The position numbers and the translations under genes were made by a program. Shown one piece after another: positions 14,886-21,616 of a DNA stretch of 27,835 nt. How positions within the stretch are numbered: position 1 is the stretch's first letter; each line of letters opens with the position of its first letter. Source of the stretch: JAUXFS01 sp050329575 (GTDB lineage Bacteria; Pseudomonadota; Alphaproteobacteria; Rhodospirillales; Defluviicoccaceae); the NCBI GenBank assembly GCA_050329575.1, contig JBHJOP010000088.1, positions 1-27,835 of the forward strand, written 5' to 3'. Under the pieces are notes generated by a model, which saw only the letters and a program-made list of their open reading frames with translations, had not been told where the DNA came from and ran no database searches.

Positions 14886-16229
14886 TCAGTGCACGGATTC
14901 GCCGTGGAGGTTGAGATCGAGGCCGCCGACCTCGGTCTCCTTGTCGACCCGCAGCCCGACGGTCATGTCGATCAGCTTGAGAAGCACGAACGAAACCACG
15001 CCGCAGTAGACGATGGTGGCGACGATCCCCTTGAACTGGATCCACACCTGCGCCGCGTTTCCTTCCAGCAGGCCGGCGGTGCCGCCGATCGCCTCGGCCG
15101 CGAAGACGCCGGTGAGCAAGGCTCCGACGATGCCGCCGACGCCGTGGACGCCGAAGGCGTCGAGCGAGTCGTCGTACCCGCAGATGCGCTTCAGCCCCAC
15201 CGCTCCCCAGTAGCACGCGACGCCGGCGACGAGGCCGATGATCAGGGCGCCGGACGGGGTCACGAACCCGGAGGCCGGGGTGATCGCCACCAGGCCGCCG
15301 ACGGCGCCGGAGATGATGCCGAGAACGCTCGGCTTCTTGCGCAACAGCCACTCGGCGAACATCCACGACAGTGCCGCCGTCGCACAGGCGATCTGGGTGA
15401 CCGCCATCGCCATCCCCGCCGAACCGTCGGCGGCGACCGCCGAGCCGGCGTTGAACCCGAACCAGCCGACCCACAGCAGCGAGGCGCCGATCAGGCTCAG
15501 CGTCAGGTTGTGCGGCGCCATGTTGTCGGTGCCGTAGCCGAGCCGCTTGCCGAGCACGATCGCGGTCACCAAGCCGGCGATGCCGGCGTTGATATGAACG
15601 ACGGTGCCGCCGGCGAAATCGAGAACGCCGTCCTCGCCGAGGAAGCCGCCGCCCCACACCCAGTGGCAGACCGGCGCATACACGATCAACATCCAGAGCC
15701 CGAGGAAGATCAGCATCGCCGAGAACTTCATGCGGTCGGCGAAGGCACCGGTGATCAGCGCCGGGGTGATGATCGCGAACGTCATCTGGAAGGTCATGAA
15801 CACCGATTCCGGAATGGTGCCGGACAGCGACTCGAGGGTCATGCCGTTGAGGAACAGGTTGCCGAAGCCGCCGAAGAAGGCGTTGAGGCTGCCGCCGTCG
15901 CCGAAGGCGATCGAATAGCCGGCGATCATCCACAGCACCGTCATCAGACAGCAGGTGGCGAAGCTCTGCATGCCTGTCGCCAGCACGTTCTTCTTGCGCA
16001 CCATACCGGCATAGAACATCGCCAGTCCCGGGATGGTCATCATCAGCACCAGCGCGGTGGCGGTCAGCATCCAGGCGGTGTCACCCGAATCGAGGGTCGC
16101 CTCCTCGACCGCGGCGGCCGCTTCCTCGACGGCGGCGGTCACCTCTTCGGCGAAGGCACCCGCGATCCCGGCGAGGAGCATCGTCATCGCCAACGCCACG
16201 GGACGGATCAACCATGAAACACGACTCAT
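14886..16229 (-). CDS. amtB: Ammonium transporter, Amt/MEP/Rh family
   Basis: Trimeric inner-membrane ammonium channel of 447 residues. The ATG at 16229 is chosen because AGGAGAG lies seven bases upstream and a signal peptide follows (IRPVALAMTMLLAGIAGAFA). The Amt signature is in DFAGGTVVHINAGIAGLVTAIVLG with the first pore His; the second is in DAFGVHGVGGIVGALLTG. Other marks are AMFYAGMVRKKNVL and GAFADRMKFSAM. About eleven membrane helices can be counted. A 25-residue Glu/Ala-rich segment (EEVTAAVEEAAAAVEEATLDSG) follows the signal peptide. The same frame is open upstream to another ATG at 16358 with its own ribosome site, giving a possible 43-residue extension. It is paired with glnK, whose product blocks the channel when nitrogen is plentiful. 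A sigma-54-like site lies at 16412-16427. Confidence 0.95.
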   Translation of the reverse strand: MSRVSWLIRPVALAMTMLLAGIAGAFAEEVTAAVEEAAAAVEEATLDSGDTAWMLTATALVLMMTIPGLAMFYAGMVRKKNVLATGMQSFATCCLMTVLWMIAGYSIAFGDGGSLNAFFGGFGNLFLNGMTLESLSGTIPESVFMTFQMTFAIITPALITGAFADRMKFSAMLIFLGLWMLIVYAPVCHWVWGGGFLGEDGVLDFAGGTVVHINAGIAGLVTAIVLGKRLGYGTDNMAPHNLTLSLIGASLLWVGWFGFNAGSAVAADGSAGMAMAVTQIACATAALSWMFAEWLLRKKPSVLGIISGAVGGLVAITPASGFVTPSGALIIGLVAGVACYWGAVGLKRICGYDDSLDAFGVHGVGGIVGALLTGVFAAEAIGGTAGLLEGNAAQVWIQFKGIVATIVYCGVVSFVLLKLIDMTVGLRVDKETEVGGLDLNLHGESVH

Positions 16230-16411
16230 TGCTTTGCTCTCCTGGGTCTCGATGTTCCTGAATGCGCCGGGGATGGCGGTACCGGCCGGGCGGCGATCGT
16301 CTGCCGGCGGCGGCGCATCACCGGTTTTTGTGCCGGCAGCTGCGTTGATCGTCGTCATCTCCTGTTCTCCCGACCGACGGGGGCAAACGGTTCGCAACAC
16401 CGTCCCCTTAT

Positions 16412-16427
16412 CTCAACTTCCATGCCA
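16412..16427 (-). promoter_or_regulatory. Sigma-54-like promoter upstream of amt
   Basis: Minus strand TGGCATGGAAGTTGAG: the -24 half matches TGGCAYG and the -12 half is TTGAG, where consensus is TTGC. So GG is followed after ten bases by GA, not GC. Location before an ammonium transporter fits nitrogen control by NtrC, but no clear NtrC site is seen. Confidence 0.45.
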
Positions 16428-16441
16428 GCCTCCGCGCGGCG

Positions 16442-16450
16442 CCAACAATG
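16442..16450 (-). repeat. Intergenic motif CATTGTTGG, copy 2
   Basis: Minus-strand CATTGTTGG followed by CGCCGCGC, just upstream of the sigma-54-like site of amt. See copies at 7432-7440 and 21357-21365. Confidence 0.5.
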
Positions 16451-16587
16451 CTTTGAAAGTTTTGTGAAAATCCGGGCTGCCCGGGGACTGCGGCAAGCTC
16501 GACGGTGTTCCGGCCCGCCTAGCCCTTAGGCGAACTCCGGCGGATTGGGCATAAAATAGGCAGATGTCCCCCGATCGCATCCGAGCC

Positions 16588-16926
16588 CTACAACGCGTCG
16601 GCGTCGGCTTCGCCGGTTCGAATGCGCACCGCCCTTTCCAGATCGTAGATGAAGATCTTGCCGTCGCCGATCTTGCCGGTTCGAGCGCTGTTCTGGATGG
16701 CCTCGACCACCGCGTCCACGAGCCCGTCGTTGATGGCGATCTCGATCTTCAGCTTCGGCACGAACTGGACGGTATACTCGGCGCCCCGATAGATCTCGGT
16801 CTGGCCCTTTTGCCGTCCGAAGCCGTTGACCTCGGTGACGGTCATGCCCTGGACGCCGACGGCCGTCAGCGCCTCCCGGACCTCATCGAGTTTGAAAGGC
16901 TTGATAATCGCGGCGATCAGCTTCAT
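16588..16926 (-). CDS. glnK: Nitrogen regulatory protein P-II (GlnK)
   Basis: Small trimeric signal protein of 112 residues that senses 2-oxoglutarate, ATP/ADP and, through uridylylation, glutamine. From the ATG at 16926 (AAGGA six bases upstream) it begins MKLIAAIIKPFKLDEVREAL. The T-loop has the uridylylation site Tyr51 in YRGAEYTVQFVPK. The C-terminal PII signature is TGKIGDGKIFIYDLERAVRIRTGE. It precedes amt on the same strand, so it is called GlnK rather than GlnB; the sequence alone does not separate them. It probably docks on Amt to close the pore. A sigma-54-like site lies 136 bases upstream. Confidence 0.95.
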   Translation of the reverse strand: MKLIAAIIKPFKLDEVREALTAVGVQGMTVTEVNGFGRQKGQTEIYRGAEYTVQFVPKLKIEIAINDGLVDAVVEAIQNSARTGKIGDGKIFIYDLERAVRIRTGEADADAL

Positions 16927-17235
16927 GACATATCCTTCCTTCCGTGGTCGATGCCGAGCCGCCCGCGGCGCCATCGATCGTTCGCCGAGGGGCTTGTCAC
17001 CGCGCGGCGGCCGGGGACGGCGGCGAAGGTCTTGCAACAGGAGCGCCCCCGCACCGGTATTTTCACGAGCCGTGCCAAGCTGCCGTGACACAGCGCAACA
17101 GGTTGAAAAACGGCGAAATGAAACAACATGAACGATGGTTGCGGCCCGCCCGCCGCGCCGTGCGGCGACCAGCTTTTGGGCGTTTGCACGGAAATGATCA
17201 CGATCGGGGCAGCGATGCCGTGAAGCGGAGCCGCG
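16927..17235. other. 309-base divergent gap between glnK and ubiH
   Basis: It contains the glnK ribosome site, a sigma-54-like element (17062-17077) on the minus strand, and a GGAG ribosome site for ubiH. A short frame from an ATG at 17118 runs into ubiH and looks non-coding. No convincing ubiH promoter, repeat or RNA structure is seen. Confidence 0.6.
17062..17077 (-). promoter_or_regulatory. Sigma-54-like promoter upstream of glnK
   Basis: Minus strand TGGCACGGCTCGTGAA has a perfect -24 box TGGCACG. The -12 position reads GA where GC is expected, the same deviation as at the amt site. The implied leader is about 125 bases. Confidence 0.45.
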
Positions 17236-18477
17236 ATGGCCACCGGTGAGAGGAGAGGCAGCGGTTCCGAGATCCGCACCGACGTGCTGATCGTCGGCGG
17301 CGGACTGGTCGGCGGCACGCTCGCCTGCGCGCTCGGCGGTGCCGGCCTGAACGTCGTGGTGATCGACGCGGCGGATCCCGCGAGCGTTCTCGGCGCCGGC
17401 TTCGACGGACGGGCGTCGGCGATCGCGTTGTCGTCGCGGCGGTTGCTGGAGCGGACCGGTCTCTGGCCGCGGATGCGCAACGAAGCGGCACCGATGCTGG
17501 ACATCCGGGTCTCCGAGGGTCGGTCACGGCTGTTCCTTCATTACGATCACCACGACATCGGCGACGAACCGTTCGGCCACATGGTCGAGAACCGCGTGTT
17601 CCGCACGGCGGTGTCGCAACGGCTGGGGGAGTTGGAGACGGTCGTTGTGATGGCGCCCGCGCGCGTCGCGGACCTCGCGCGGTCCGCATCCGCGGTCGAG
17701 GCCCGGCTCGCCGACGGACGGCGGATCGTCGCGCCGCTCGCCGTCGCGGCCGAGGGGCGCGATTCCCCGACCCGCGATCGCGCCGGCATCCGGCTGACCC
17801 GCTGGTCCTATCGACAGACCGCCATCGTCTGCACCGTCGCCCACGAGCGGCCCCACCACTTCGTCGCCCACGAGCATTTCCTGCCGGCGGGGCCGTTCGC
17901 CATCCTGCCGTTGCTCGGGAATCGCTCGTCGATCGTCTGGACCGAGCGCACCGACCTCGCGTCGGCGATCATGGCGCTCGACGATGCAGGGTTCACCCAG
18001 GAACTCGCCCGGCGGTTCGGCGACTTCCTCGGCCGGCTCGAGGTGATCGGCCCGCGCTGGTCCTATCCGCTGTCGCTGCAGTTCGCGGAAAAGGCGGTGG
18101 CCCTGCGTCTGGTGCTGGTCGGCGACGCCCTGCACGGCATGCACCCGATCGCCGGGCAGGGCCTCAACATGGGCCTGCGCGACGTCGCCGCCCTGTTCGA
18201 CGTCCTCGCCGAGGCCCGCGACCTCGGTCTCGATCTCGGCGGTGCCGACGTCCTGGAGCGCTACCAGCGCTGGCGGCGATTCGACAACGCTCTCATGCTG
18301 GCGATGACCGACGGCCTCAACCGGTTGTTTTCCAACAACATCTGGCCGTTGCGGCTGGCGCGTGATGTCGGGATGGCCGGGGTCGACAGGATCCCGCCGC
18401 TGAAGAAGCTGTTCATGCGCCACGCGATGGGCGTCGTCGGCGAACTGCCCTCGCTGATGCGCGAACAGCCGGGATAG
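17236..18477 (+). CDS. FAD-dependent UbiH/UbiF/VisC/COQ6-family hydroxylase
   Basis: Flavin monooxygenase of 413 residues that probably hydroxylates the ring of a ubiquinone precursor at the inner face of the membrane. The ADP-binding loop is GGGLVG at residues 21-26 (DVLIVGGGLVGGTLACAL). The region FDGRASAIALSSRRLLERTGLW is the family's second block. The FAD ribityl motif LVGDALHGMHPIAGQGLNMGLRDVAAL starts near residue 294. HPIAGQGLN is diagnostic for the UbiH/COQ6 group. Which ring position it modifies cannot be told; alphaproteobacteria have UbiH, UbiF, UbiI, UbiL or UbiM types. The start ATG has GGAG five bases upstream. It converges on the DUF971 gene with a GC hairpin between. Confidence 0.92.
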   Translation: MATGERRGSGSEIRTDVLIVGGGLVGGTLACALGGAGLNVVVIDAADPASVLGAGFDGRASAIALSSRRLLERTGLWPRMRNEAAPMLDIRVSEGRSRLFLHYDHHDIGDEPFGHMVENRVFRTAVSQRLGELETVVVMAPARVADLARSASAVEARLADGRRIVAPLAVAAEGRDSPTRDRAGIRLTRWSYRQTAIVCTVAHERPHHFVAHEHFLPAGPFAILPLLGNRSSIVWTERTDLASAIMALDDAGFTQELARRFGDFLGRLEVIGPRWSYPLSLQFAEKAVALRLVLVGDALHGMHPIAGQGLNMGLRDVAALFDVLAEARDLGLDLGGADVLERYQRWRRFDNALMLAMTDGLNRLFSNNIWPLRLARDVGMAGVDRIPPLKKLFMRHAMGVVGELPSLMREQPG

Positions 18478-18479
18478 CG

Positions 18480-18498
18480 GGCGGCTGCCGGCGCCGCC
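18480..18498. terminator. Hairpin between convergent ubiH-family and DUF971 genes
   Basis: GGCGGC (18480-18485), loop of seven, GCCGCC (18493-18498). It is centred between convergent stops, so it could act for both, but no T-tract follows on either strand. Confidence 0.3.
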
Positions 18499-18510
18499 GC
18501 GGCGGGACGC

Positions 18511-18885
18511 TCACGGCTCGCGGCTGAGACCTCGCGCCTCCAGGGCGTCGAGGTAATCCTGCCAGATCTCCGTCTGGTTGGCGCCGAGGTGGTACAGCCA
18601 GTCCCAGGAATAGAGCCCGGTGTCGTGGAGATCGTCGAAGCGGATGCGGATCGCGTAGTTGCCGACCGGTTCGAGGTCCATGATGCCGACGTGGCGGCGG
18701 CCGGCGACGATGGTCTTGGTGTCGCGGCCGTGGCCCTGCACCTCCGCCGAGGGGCTCTCCACCCGCAGCAGCTCCGCCTCCAGCCGAAAGGAGCGGCCGT
18801 CGTCGAAATCGATCTCGAGCACCTTCTCCGCGCGCTTGAGGCGGATCTCGACCGGATGATGGGTGTTGCCCAGCCGCTCCGTCAT
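18511..18885 (-). CDS. DUF971 (gamma-butyrobetaine hydroxylase-like N-terminal) domain protein
   Basis: Protein of 124 residues consisting of one DUF971 domain, the small beta-fold also found at the N-terminus of gamma-butyrobetaine hydroxylases and fused to some Mrp/ApbC proteins. Visible family marks are PVEIRLKRAEKVLEIDFDDGRSFRLEAELLRVESPSAEVQGHG, then DLEPVGNYAIRIRFDDLHDTGLYSWDWLYHLG. The function of stand-alone members is not firmly known; links to Fe-S cluster handling are inferred from Mrp fusions. Its ATG overlaps the stop of the Trm112-like gene by four bases (ATGA), so it is the last gene of a coupled minus-strand set. Confidence 0.9.
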   Translation of the reverse strand: MTERLGNTHHPVEIRLKRAEKVLEIDFDDGRSFRLEAELLRVESPSAEVQGHGRDTKTIVAGRRHVGIMDLEPVGNYAIRIRFDDLHDTGLYSWDWLYHLGANQTEIWQDYLDALEARGLSREP

Positions 18886-19100
18886 CGGGCCGCCTCGTGT
18901 TCGGCGTCGGCGTCGGCGTCGGCGTCCAGGGGACGCGCCTCGTCGACGAGCATGATCGGCATCCCGTCGCGGATCGGATAGGCGAGTCCCGCCCGATCGC
19001 TGATCAGCTCTTCGCGCTGGCGGTCGTAGCGGAGCGGCCCCTTGGTGAGCGGGCAGACGAGGATCTCCAGAAGCTTCGGGTTCACCTTGCGTTTCGTCAT
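18882..19100 (-). CDS. Trm112 family protein
   Basis: Small protein of 72 residues matching bacterial Trm112/YcaR: NPKLLEILVCPLTKGPLRYDRQREELIS, AGLAYPIRDGMPIMLVDEARPL. Trm112 proteins activate methyltransferases in eukaryotes and archaea; the bacterial role is less clear. Only one Cys (C16) of the eukaryotic zinc site is kept, as usual in bacterial members. The C-terminus is an Asp-Ala repeat encoded by a TCGGCG hexamer array. I chose the ATG at 19100; an earlier in-frame ATG at 19151 would overlap the LON-domain gene. It ends with an ATGA overlap into the DUF971 gene. Confidence 0.88.
   Translation of the reverse strand: MTKRKVNPKLLEILVCPLTKGPLRYDRQREELISDRAGLAYPIRDGMPIMLVDEARPLDADADADAEHEAAR
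18902..18927 (-). repeat. Hexamer microsatellite (TCGGCG, four copies)
   Basis: Four tandem hexamers plus two bases encode the alternating Asp-Ala tail of the Trm112-like protein. Slippage would keep the frame. Confidence 0.85.
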
Positions 19101-19137
19101 GGCGGACGGCCCCCGGGGCGGATGGTGTTGGTCGCGG

Positions 19138-19809
19138 TCAGTGACGGACACGCTCGTCGGCGGTGCGATGGTCGCGGGCGTCGATTTCGAGCAGCGCGAT
19201 CAACATGTCGGCCTGCTCGACGAACCCGGCGCACTCGAGCAACGCCTGTTTCTCGCGCGGCTCGAACGGACACATCATCGCCAGCGCATTGACGAGTGTT
19301 CGGTCCGGGGCGTTCTCGATCGCCGACCAGTCGGTGGTCGCATCCTTGGCGAGCAGGTAGCTGCGCGCCGCGTCGAGCAGCCGGTCGCGGTCGATGCGGA
19401 GTTCCGCCGTGCGGTCCAGGTCCTGGCGAAAGGTCGAGAAGTCGGCGGCGACGCGGCGGTATCCCGCGAACAGGGGCAGTTCCGCGGCGATCCGGAACCG
19501 GCAGACTCCGCGCAGGGTGATGAGGTAGCGCCCGTCCTCCGTTTCGGCGAACGAGACGATCCGGCCGGCACAGCCCGTCGGATAGACCTCGGCATCGTCG
19601 GGGAGGCGCTCGCGGTCGGAACGGCGCGGCTGGACCATGCCGATCATGCGGCTGCCGCCGAGCGCGTGCTCGACCATGTTGAGGTATCGCGGCTCGAAGA
19701 TGTGCAGTGGCAATTGCGCCTGCGGCAGGAGCAGCACGCCCGTCAGCGGGAAAATGGGCAGCTCCGCGGGCAACTCCGCCACCCGGTCGTCGGGGATGGT
19801 GCCGCTCAT
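19138..19809 (-). CDS. LON peptidase substrate-binding domain protein
   Basis: Protein of 223 residues with the LON N-terminal (PUA-like) domain but no ATPase or protease domain. Marks: AELPIFPLTGVLLLPQAQLPLHIFEPRYLNMVEHAL at residues 15-50, IGMVQPR, YPTGCAGRIVSFAETEDGRYLITLRGVCRFRI, and a helical C-terminus with LVNALAMMCPFEPREKQALLE. It probably recognises unfolded protein or works with the adjacent CnoX; its function in bacteria is not well defined. The ATG at 19809 overlaps the cnoX stop by four bases (ATGA), so the two are coupled. Confidence 0.92.
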   Translation of the reverse strand: MSGTIPDDRVAELPAELPIFPLTGVLLLPQAQLPLHIFEPRYLNMVEHALGGSRMIGMVQPRRSDRERLPDDAEVYPTGCAGRIVSFAETEDGRYLITLRGVCRFRIAAELPLFAGYRRVAADFSTFRQDLDRTAELRIDRDRLLDAARSYLLAKDATTDWSAIENAPDRTLVNALAMMCPFEPREKQALLECAGFVEQADMLIALLEIDARDHRTADERVRH

Positions 19810-20729
19810 GAGAACAGGATCGACGACAGGCGGCGCCTGGCACGCGCGGTCAGCGGATTGGTCGGACCCAGGGCGTCGAAAATCTTGAGCAGCTGGGTGC
19901 GGGCGGCGTGGTCGTTCCACTGTCGATCGAGGCGGACGAGGTCCAGAAGCGCGTCGACCGCAGCCTCGGTCCGTCCCTTGCCGAACAGCGCCATCGCCAA
20001 GTCGAATCGCGCCTGCCGGTCCTCGGGGTGGGCGGCGACACGGCTTTCGAGCTTCGTCACGTCGCCCAAGCCGCGGGTCTGCTCCGCGAGTTCGATGGCG
20101 GTGATCGCCGCCGCCACGTCGCCGTTGGCGACCAGCGGGGCGGGCAGCTTGTTGACCTGCTTGCGCGCGCCGGCGACGTCGCCGCGGGCGATCCGGCTGC
20201 GGATCAGACCGGCGACGGCCTTCGGATGCCCGGGATCCTCGGCGAGGATCTGCGAGAAGGCGGCGGTCGCGGTTTCCGCATCGCCGCTGTCGAGGGCGCG
20301 CTGGCCGATCTCCAGCATCTCCTCGGCCGGCGCCTTGGCGCCGCCGGTCAGGCGATCGATGAACGCCCGCAGCTTGCTCTCCGGCTGAACCCCGACGAAG
20401 CCGTCGACCGGCTGTCCCTGGTAGAACGCGTAGACCGTCGGCACCGACTGGACACGCAACTGCTGGGCGAGGCTCTGATTCTCGTCGATGTTGATCTTCA
20501 CCAACCTGACCAGCCCGCCGGCCTGGACCACCAGCTTCTCCAGCATCGGCCCCAGCTGCTTGCACGGGCCGCACCACGGTGCCCAGAAATCGACGATCAC
20601 CGGCACCTGCATCGACGCTTCGACGACGTCGGTGCGGAACCCCTTGGTATCGGTGTCCTTGATGACGTCCTGTGGCGCCGCCGCGGGGCGGCCGGTGCGA
20701 TTGGAATCGAGGATCAGGGCCATGGTCAT
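19806..20729 (-). CDS. cnoX: CnoX/YbbN-type thioredoxin-TPR co-chaperone
   Basis: Protein of 307 residues with an N-terminal thioredoxin domain (about 25-130) and TPR-like helices after about residue 135. The redox motif WCGPC is at 52-56 in VIVDFWAPWCGPCKQLGPML; VQSVPTVYAFYQGQPVDGFVG carries the cis-Pro. The C-terminal part has the YbbN pattern (EMLEIGQRALDSGDAETATAAFSQILAEDPGHPKAVAGL; VAAHPEDRQARFDLAMALF; LLDLVRLDRQWNDHAARTQLLKIFDALG). Family members are holdases that pass clients to GroEL or DnaK. E. coli CnoX lacks the second redox Cys; alphaproteobacterial forms with WCGPC can also reduce disulfides. It heads the coupled set with the LON, Trm112 and DUF971 genes. An AAGGAG lies too far (29 bases) from the ATG, so the ribosome site is unclear. 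Confidence 0.92.
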   Translation of the reverse strand: MTMALILDSNRTGRPAAAPQDVIKDTDTKGFRTDVVEASMQVPVIVDFWAPWCGPCKQLGPMLEKLVVQAGGLVRLVKINIDENQSLAQQLRVQSVPTVYAFYQGQPVDGFVGVQPESKLRAFIDRLTGGAKAPAEEMLEIGQRALDSGDAETATAAFSQILAEDPGHPKAVAGLIRSRIARGDVAGARKQVNKLPAPLVANGDVAAAITAIELAEQTRGLGDVTKLESRVAAHPEDRQARFDLAMALFGKGRTEAAVDALLDLVRLDRQWNDHAARTQLLKIFDALGPTNPLTARARRRLSSILFS

Positions 20730-20762
20730 GCTGCCATCGGGGTCGTTGCGGACGCTCCTTAG

Positions 20763-20782
20763 ATGGCGGATCGCTCCGCCAT
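20763..20782 (-). other. Perfect hairpin between ybaK-like gene and cnoX
   Basis: ATGGCGGA/TCCGCCAT, 8-bp stem with a four-base loop (GCGA on the minus strand), in the 63-base gap. No T-tract follows on the minus strand; CTAAGGAG does. It may be an mRNA-processing or partial termination element. Confidence 0.4.
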
Positions 20783-20792
20783 GCTCAAGGGT

Positions 20793-21296
20793 CTAGGCGA
20801 TCGGACCTTCCAACGCCACCACCTTGGCGTCGTGTCCGCAGGATCGAATGAACGCAGCGAGGCCGGCGGGCGTGATCGCGGAGGTCGCGGTGTTGGTCAG
20901 GGGATGGACGTTGAGCAGCGGCAGCGACATCATCTCGGCGTCGAGCACGACGTTGACCCGGTTCGCCGTGTCGTTGATCAGCGCGAACGGCGTCACCGAT
21001 CCGGGATCGATGCCGAGCACCTCCCGGAGCAGTTCGGGGCGGCCGAACGACAGCGGCGCGGCGCCGATCGGGTGCCGCAGTTCCTTCAGGTCGATCGCCC
21101 GGTCCTCCAACGCCACCACCAGCCACAGCACGCCCTTCTTGTCCTTGAGAAACAGGTTCTTGGTGTGGCCACCCGGCAGATCGCCACGGTGGGCCTTGCT
21201 TTCTTCGACCGTGAACACGGCCCGGTGGCGAACGGTGGTGGTCTCGACGCCGAGTTCGGCGAGGCGGGCGAACAGGTCTTGCTCGCTGGCGGGCAT
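20793..21296 (-). CDS. YbaK/prolyl-tRNA synthetase associated (ProX-type) editing protein
   Basis: Free-standing editing domain of 167 residues that hydrolyses mischarged tRNA-Pro, most likely Ala-tRNA(Pro) as in ProXp-ala/PrdX. Family marks: LGVETTTVRHRAVFTVEESKAHRGDLPGGHTKNLFLKDKKG with the conserved Lys of HTKNLFLKD, WLVVALEDRAIDLKELR, LSFGRPELLREVLGIDPGSVTPFALINDT, VVLDAEMM and NVHPLTNTATSAI. Length fits the stand-alone family. It is divergent from tRNA-Gly. A -35-like TTGAGC (21333-21328) and a weak -10 TACTGT (21309-21304) lie so near the ATG that the message could be leaderless. Confidence 0.93.
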   Translation of the reverse strand: MPASEQDLFARLAELGVETTTVRHRAVFTVEESKAHRGDLPGGHTKNLFLKDKKGVLWLVVALEDRAIDLKELRHPIGAAPLSFGRPELLREVLGIDPGSVTPFALINDTANRVNVVLDAEMMSLPLLNVHPLTNTATSAITPAGLAAFIRSCGHDAKVVALEGPIA

Positions 21297-21356
21297 GGCC
21301 GCAACAGTACCGCGGCGGCCGCGTGCCGCTCAAGGGCCGGGACGCCGGTCGCGACA

Positions 21357-21365
21357 CCAACAATG
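21357..21365 (-). repeat. Intergenic motif CATTGTTGG, copy 3
   Basis: Minus-strand CATTGTTGG followed by TGTCGCGA, between the divergent ybaK-like gene and tRNA-Gly, just upstream of the tRNA promoter. See 7432-7440 and 16442-16450. Confidence 0.5.
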
Positions 21366-21369
21366 GTTC

Positions 21370-21397
21370 TTGCAAACCGAACTTCTTCCCGTAATAT
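21370..21397 (+). promoter_or_regulatory. Promoter of tRNA-Gly
   Basis: TTGCAA (21370-21375), 16-base spacer, TAATAT (21392-21397). The start is expected near 21404, about 23 bases before the mature tRNA. It is the most AT-rich patch in its neighbourhood. Confidence 0.6.
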
Positions 21398-21426
21398 TTG
21401 CGCTCGTCCGCCGGACCGGCGGCGCT

Positions 21427-21501
21427 GCGGGCGTAGCTCAGGGGTAGAGCGCAACCTTGCCAAGGTTGAAGTCGAGGGTTCGAATCCCTTCGCCCGCTCC
21501 A
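21427..21501 (+). tRNA. tRNA-Gly (anticodon GCC), CCA encoded
   Basis: Full cloverleaf: acceptor GCGGGCG/CGCCCGC; D-arm GCTC-AGGGGTA-GAGC; anticodon arm CAACC-TTGCCAA-GGTTG with anticodon GCC at 21459-21461; variable AAGTC; T-arm GAGGG-TTCGAAT-CCCTT (one G-T pair); discriminator T and encoded CCA ending at 21501. It reads GGC/GGU codons, which are very common in this DNA. Confidence 0.97.
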
Positions 21502-21511
21502 TTTCACCGTC

Positions 21512-21525
21512 ACCCCCGCCGGGGT
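21512..21525 (+). terminator. Short hairpin after tRNA-Gly
   Basis: ACCCC-CGCC-GGGGT, a 5-bp stem ten bases after the CCA, followed by CCTTCC. Weak; it may be a terminator or a 3' processing signal. Confidence 0.35.
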
Positions 21526-21616
21526 CCTTCCGGTCGATGCGCGCTGTTTCAAATCCGGGGCGAGCCTGATAGCCTTTCCCGCCCACGCCGGCGGGCGAAC
21601 GGAGGGAGGGCGAGGG

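Larger units (their letters stand above)
16230..16587. other. 358-base gap between glnK and amt
   Basis: On the minus strand it holds, in order from glnK: an inverted repeat CGCCTA-N5-TAGGCG (16516-16532); a short GC hairpin CCGGG/CCCGG followed by ATTTT (16472-16484), a possible glnK terminator; an AT-rich stretch (16452-16471); the motif CATTGTTGG (16442-16450); a sigma-54-like site (16412-16427); and an ATG at 16358 with ribosome site, in frame with amt. No independent gene is seen. Confidence 0.6.

Noticed and set aside
17118..17249. Short plus-strand reading frame starting MKQHERW upstream of ubiH
   Set aside because: It overlaps the ubiH start in another frame, has no ribosome site and becomes Arg-rich at once.
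21427..21501. tRNA-Gly as an integration site
   Set aside because: No integrase, no repeat of the tRNA 3' end, and core genes on both sides.
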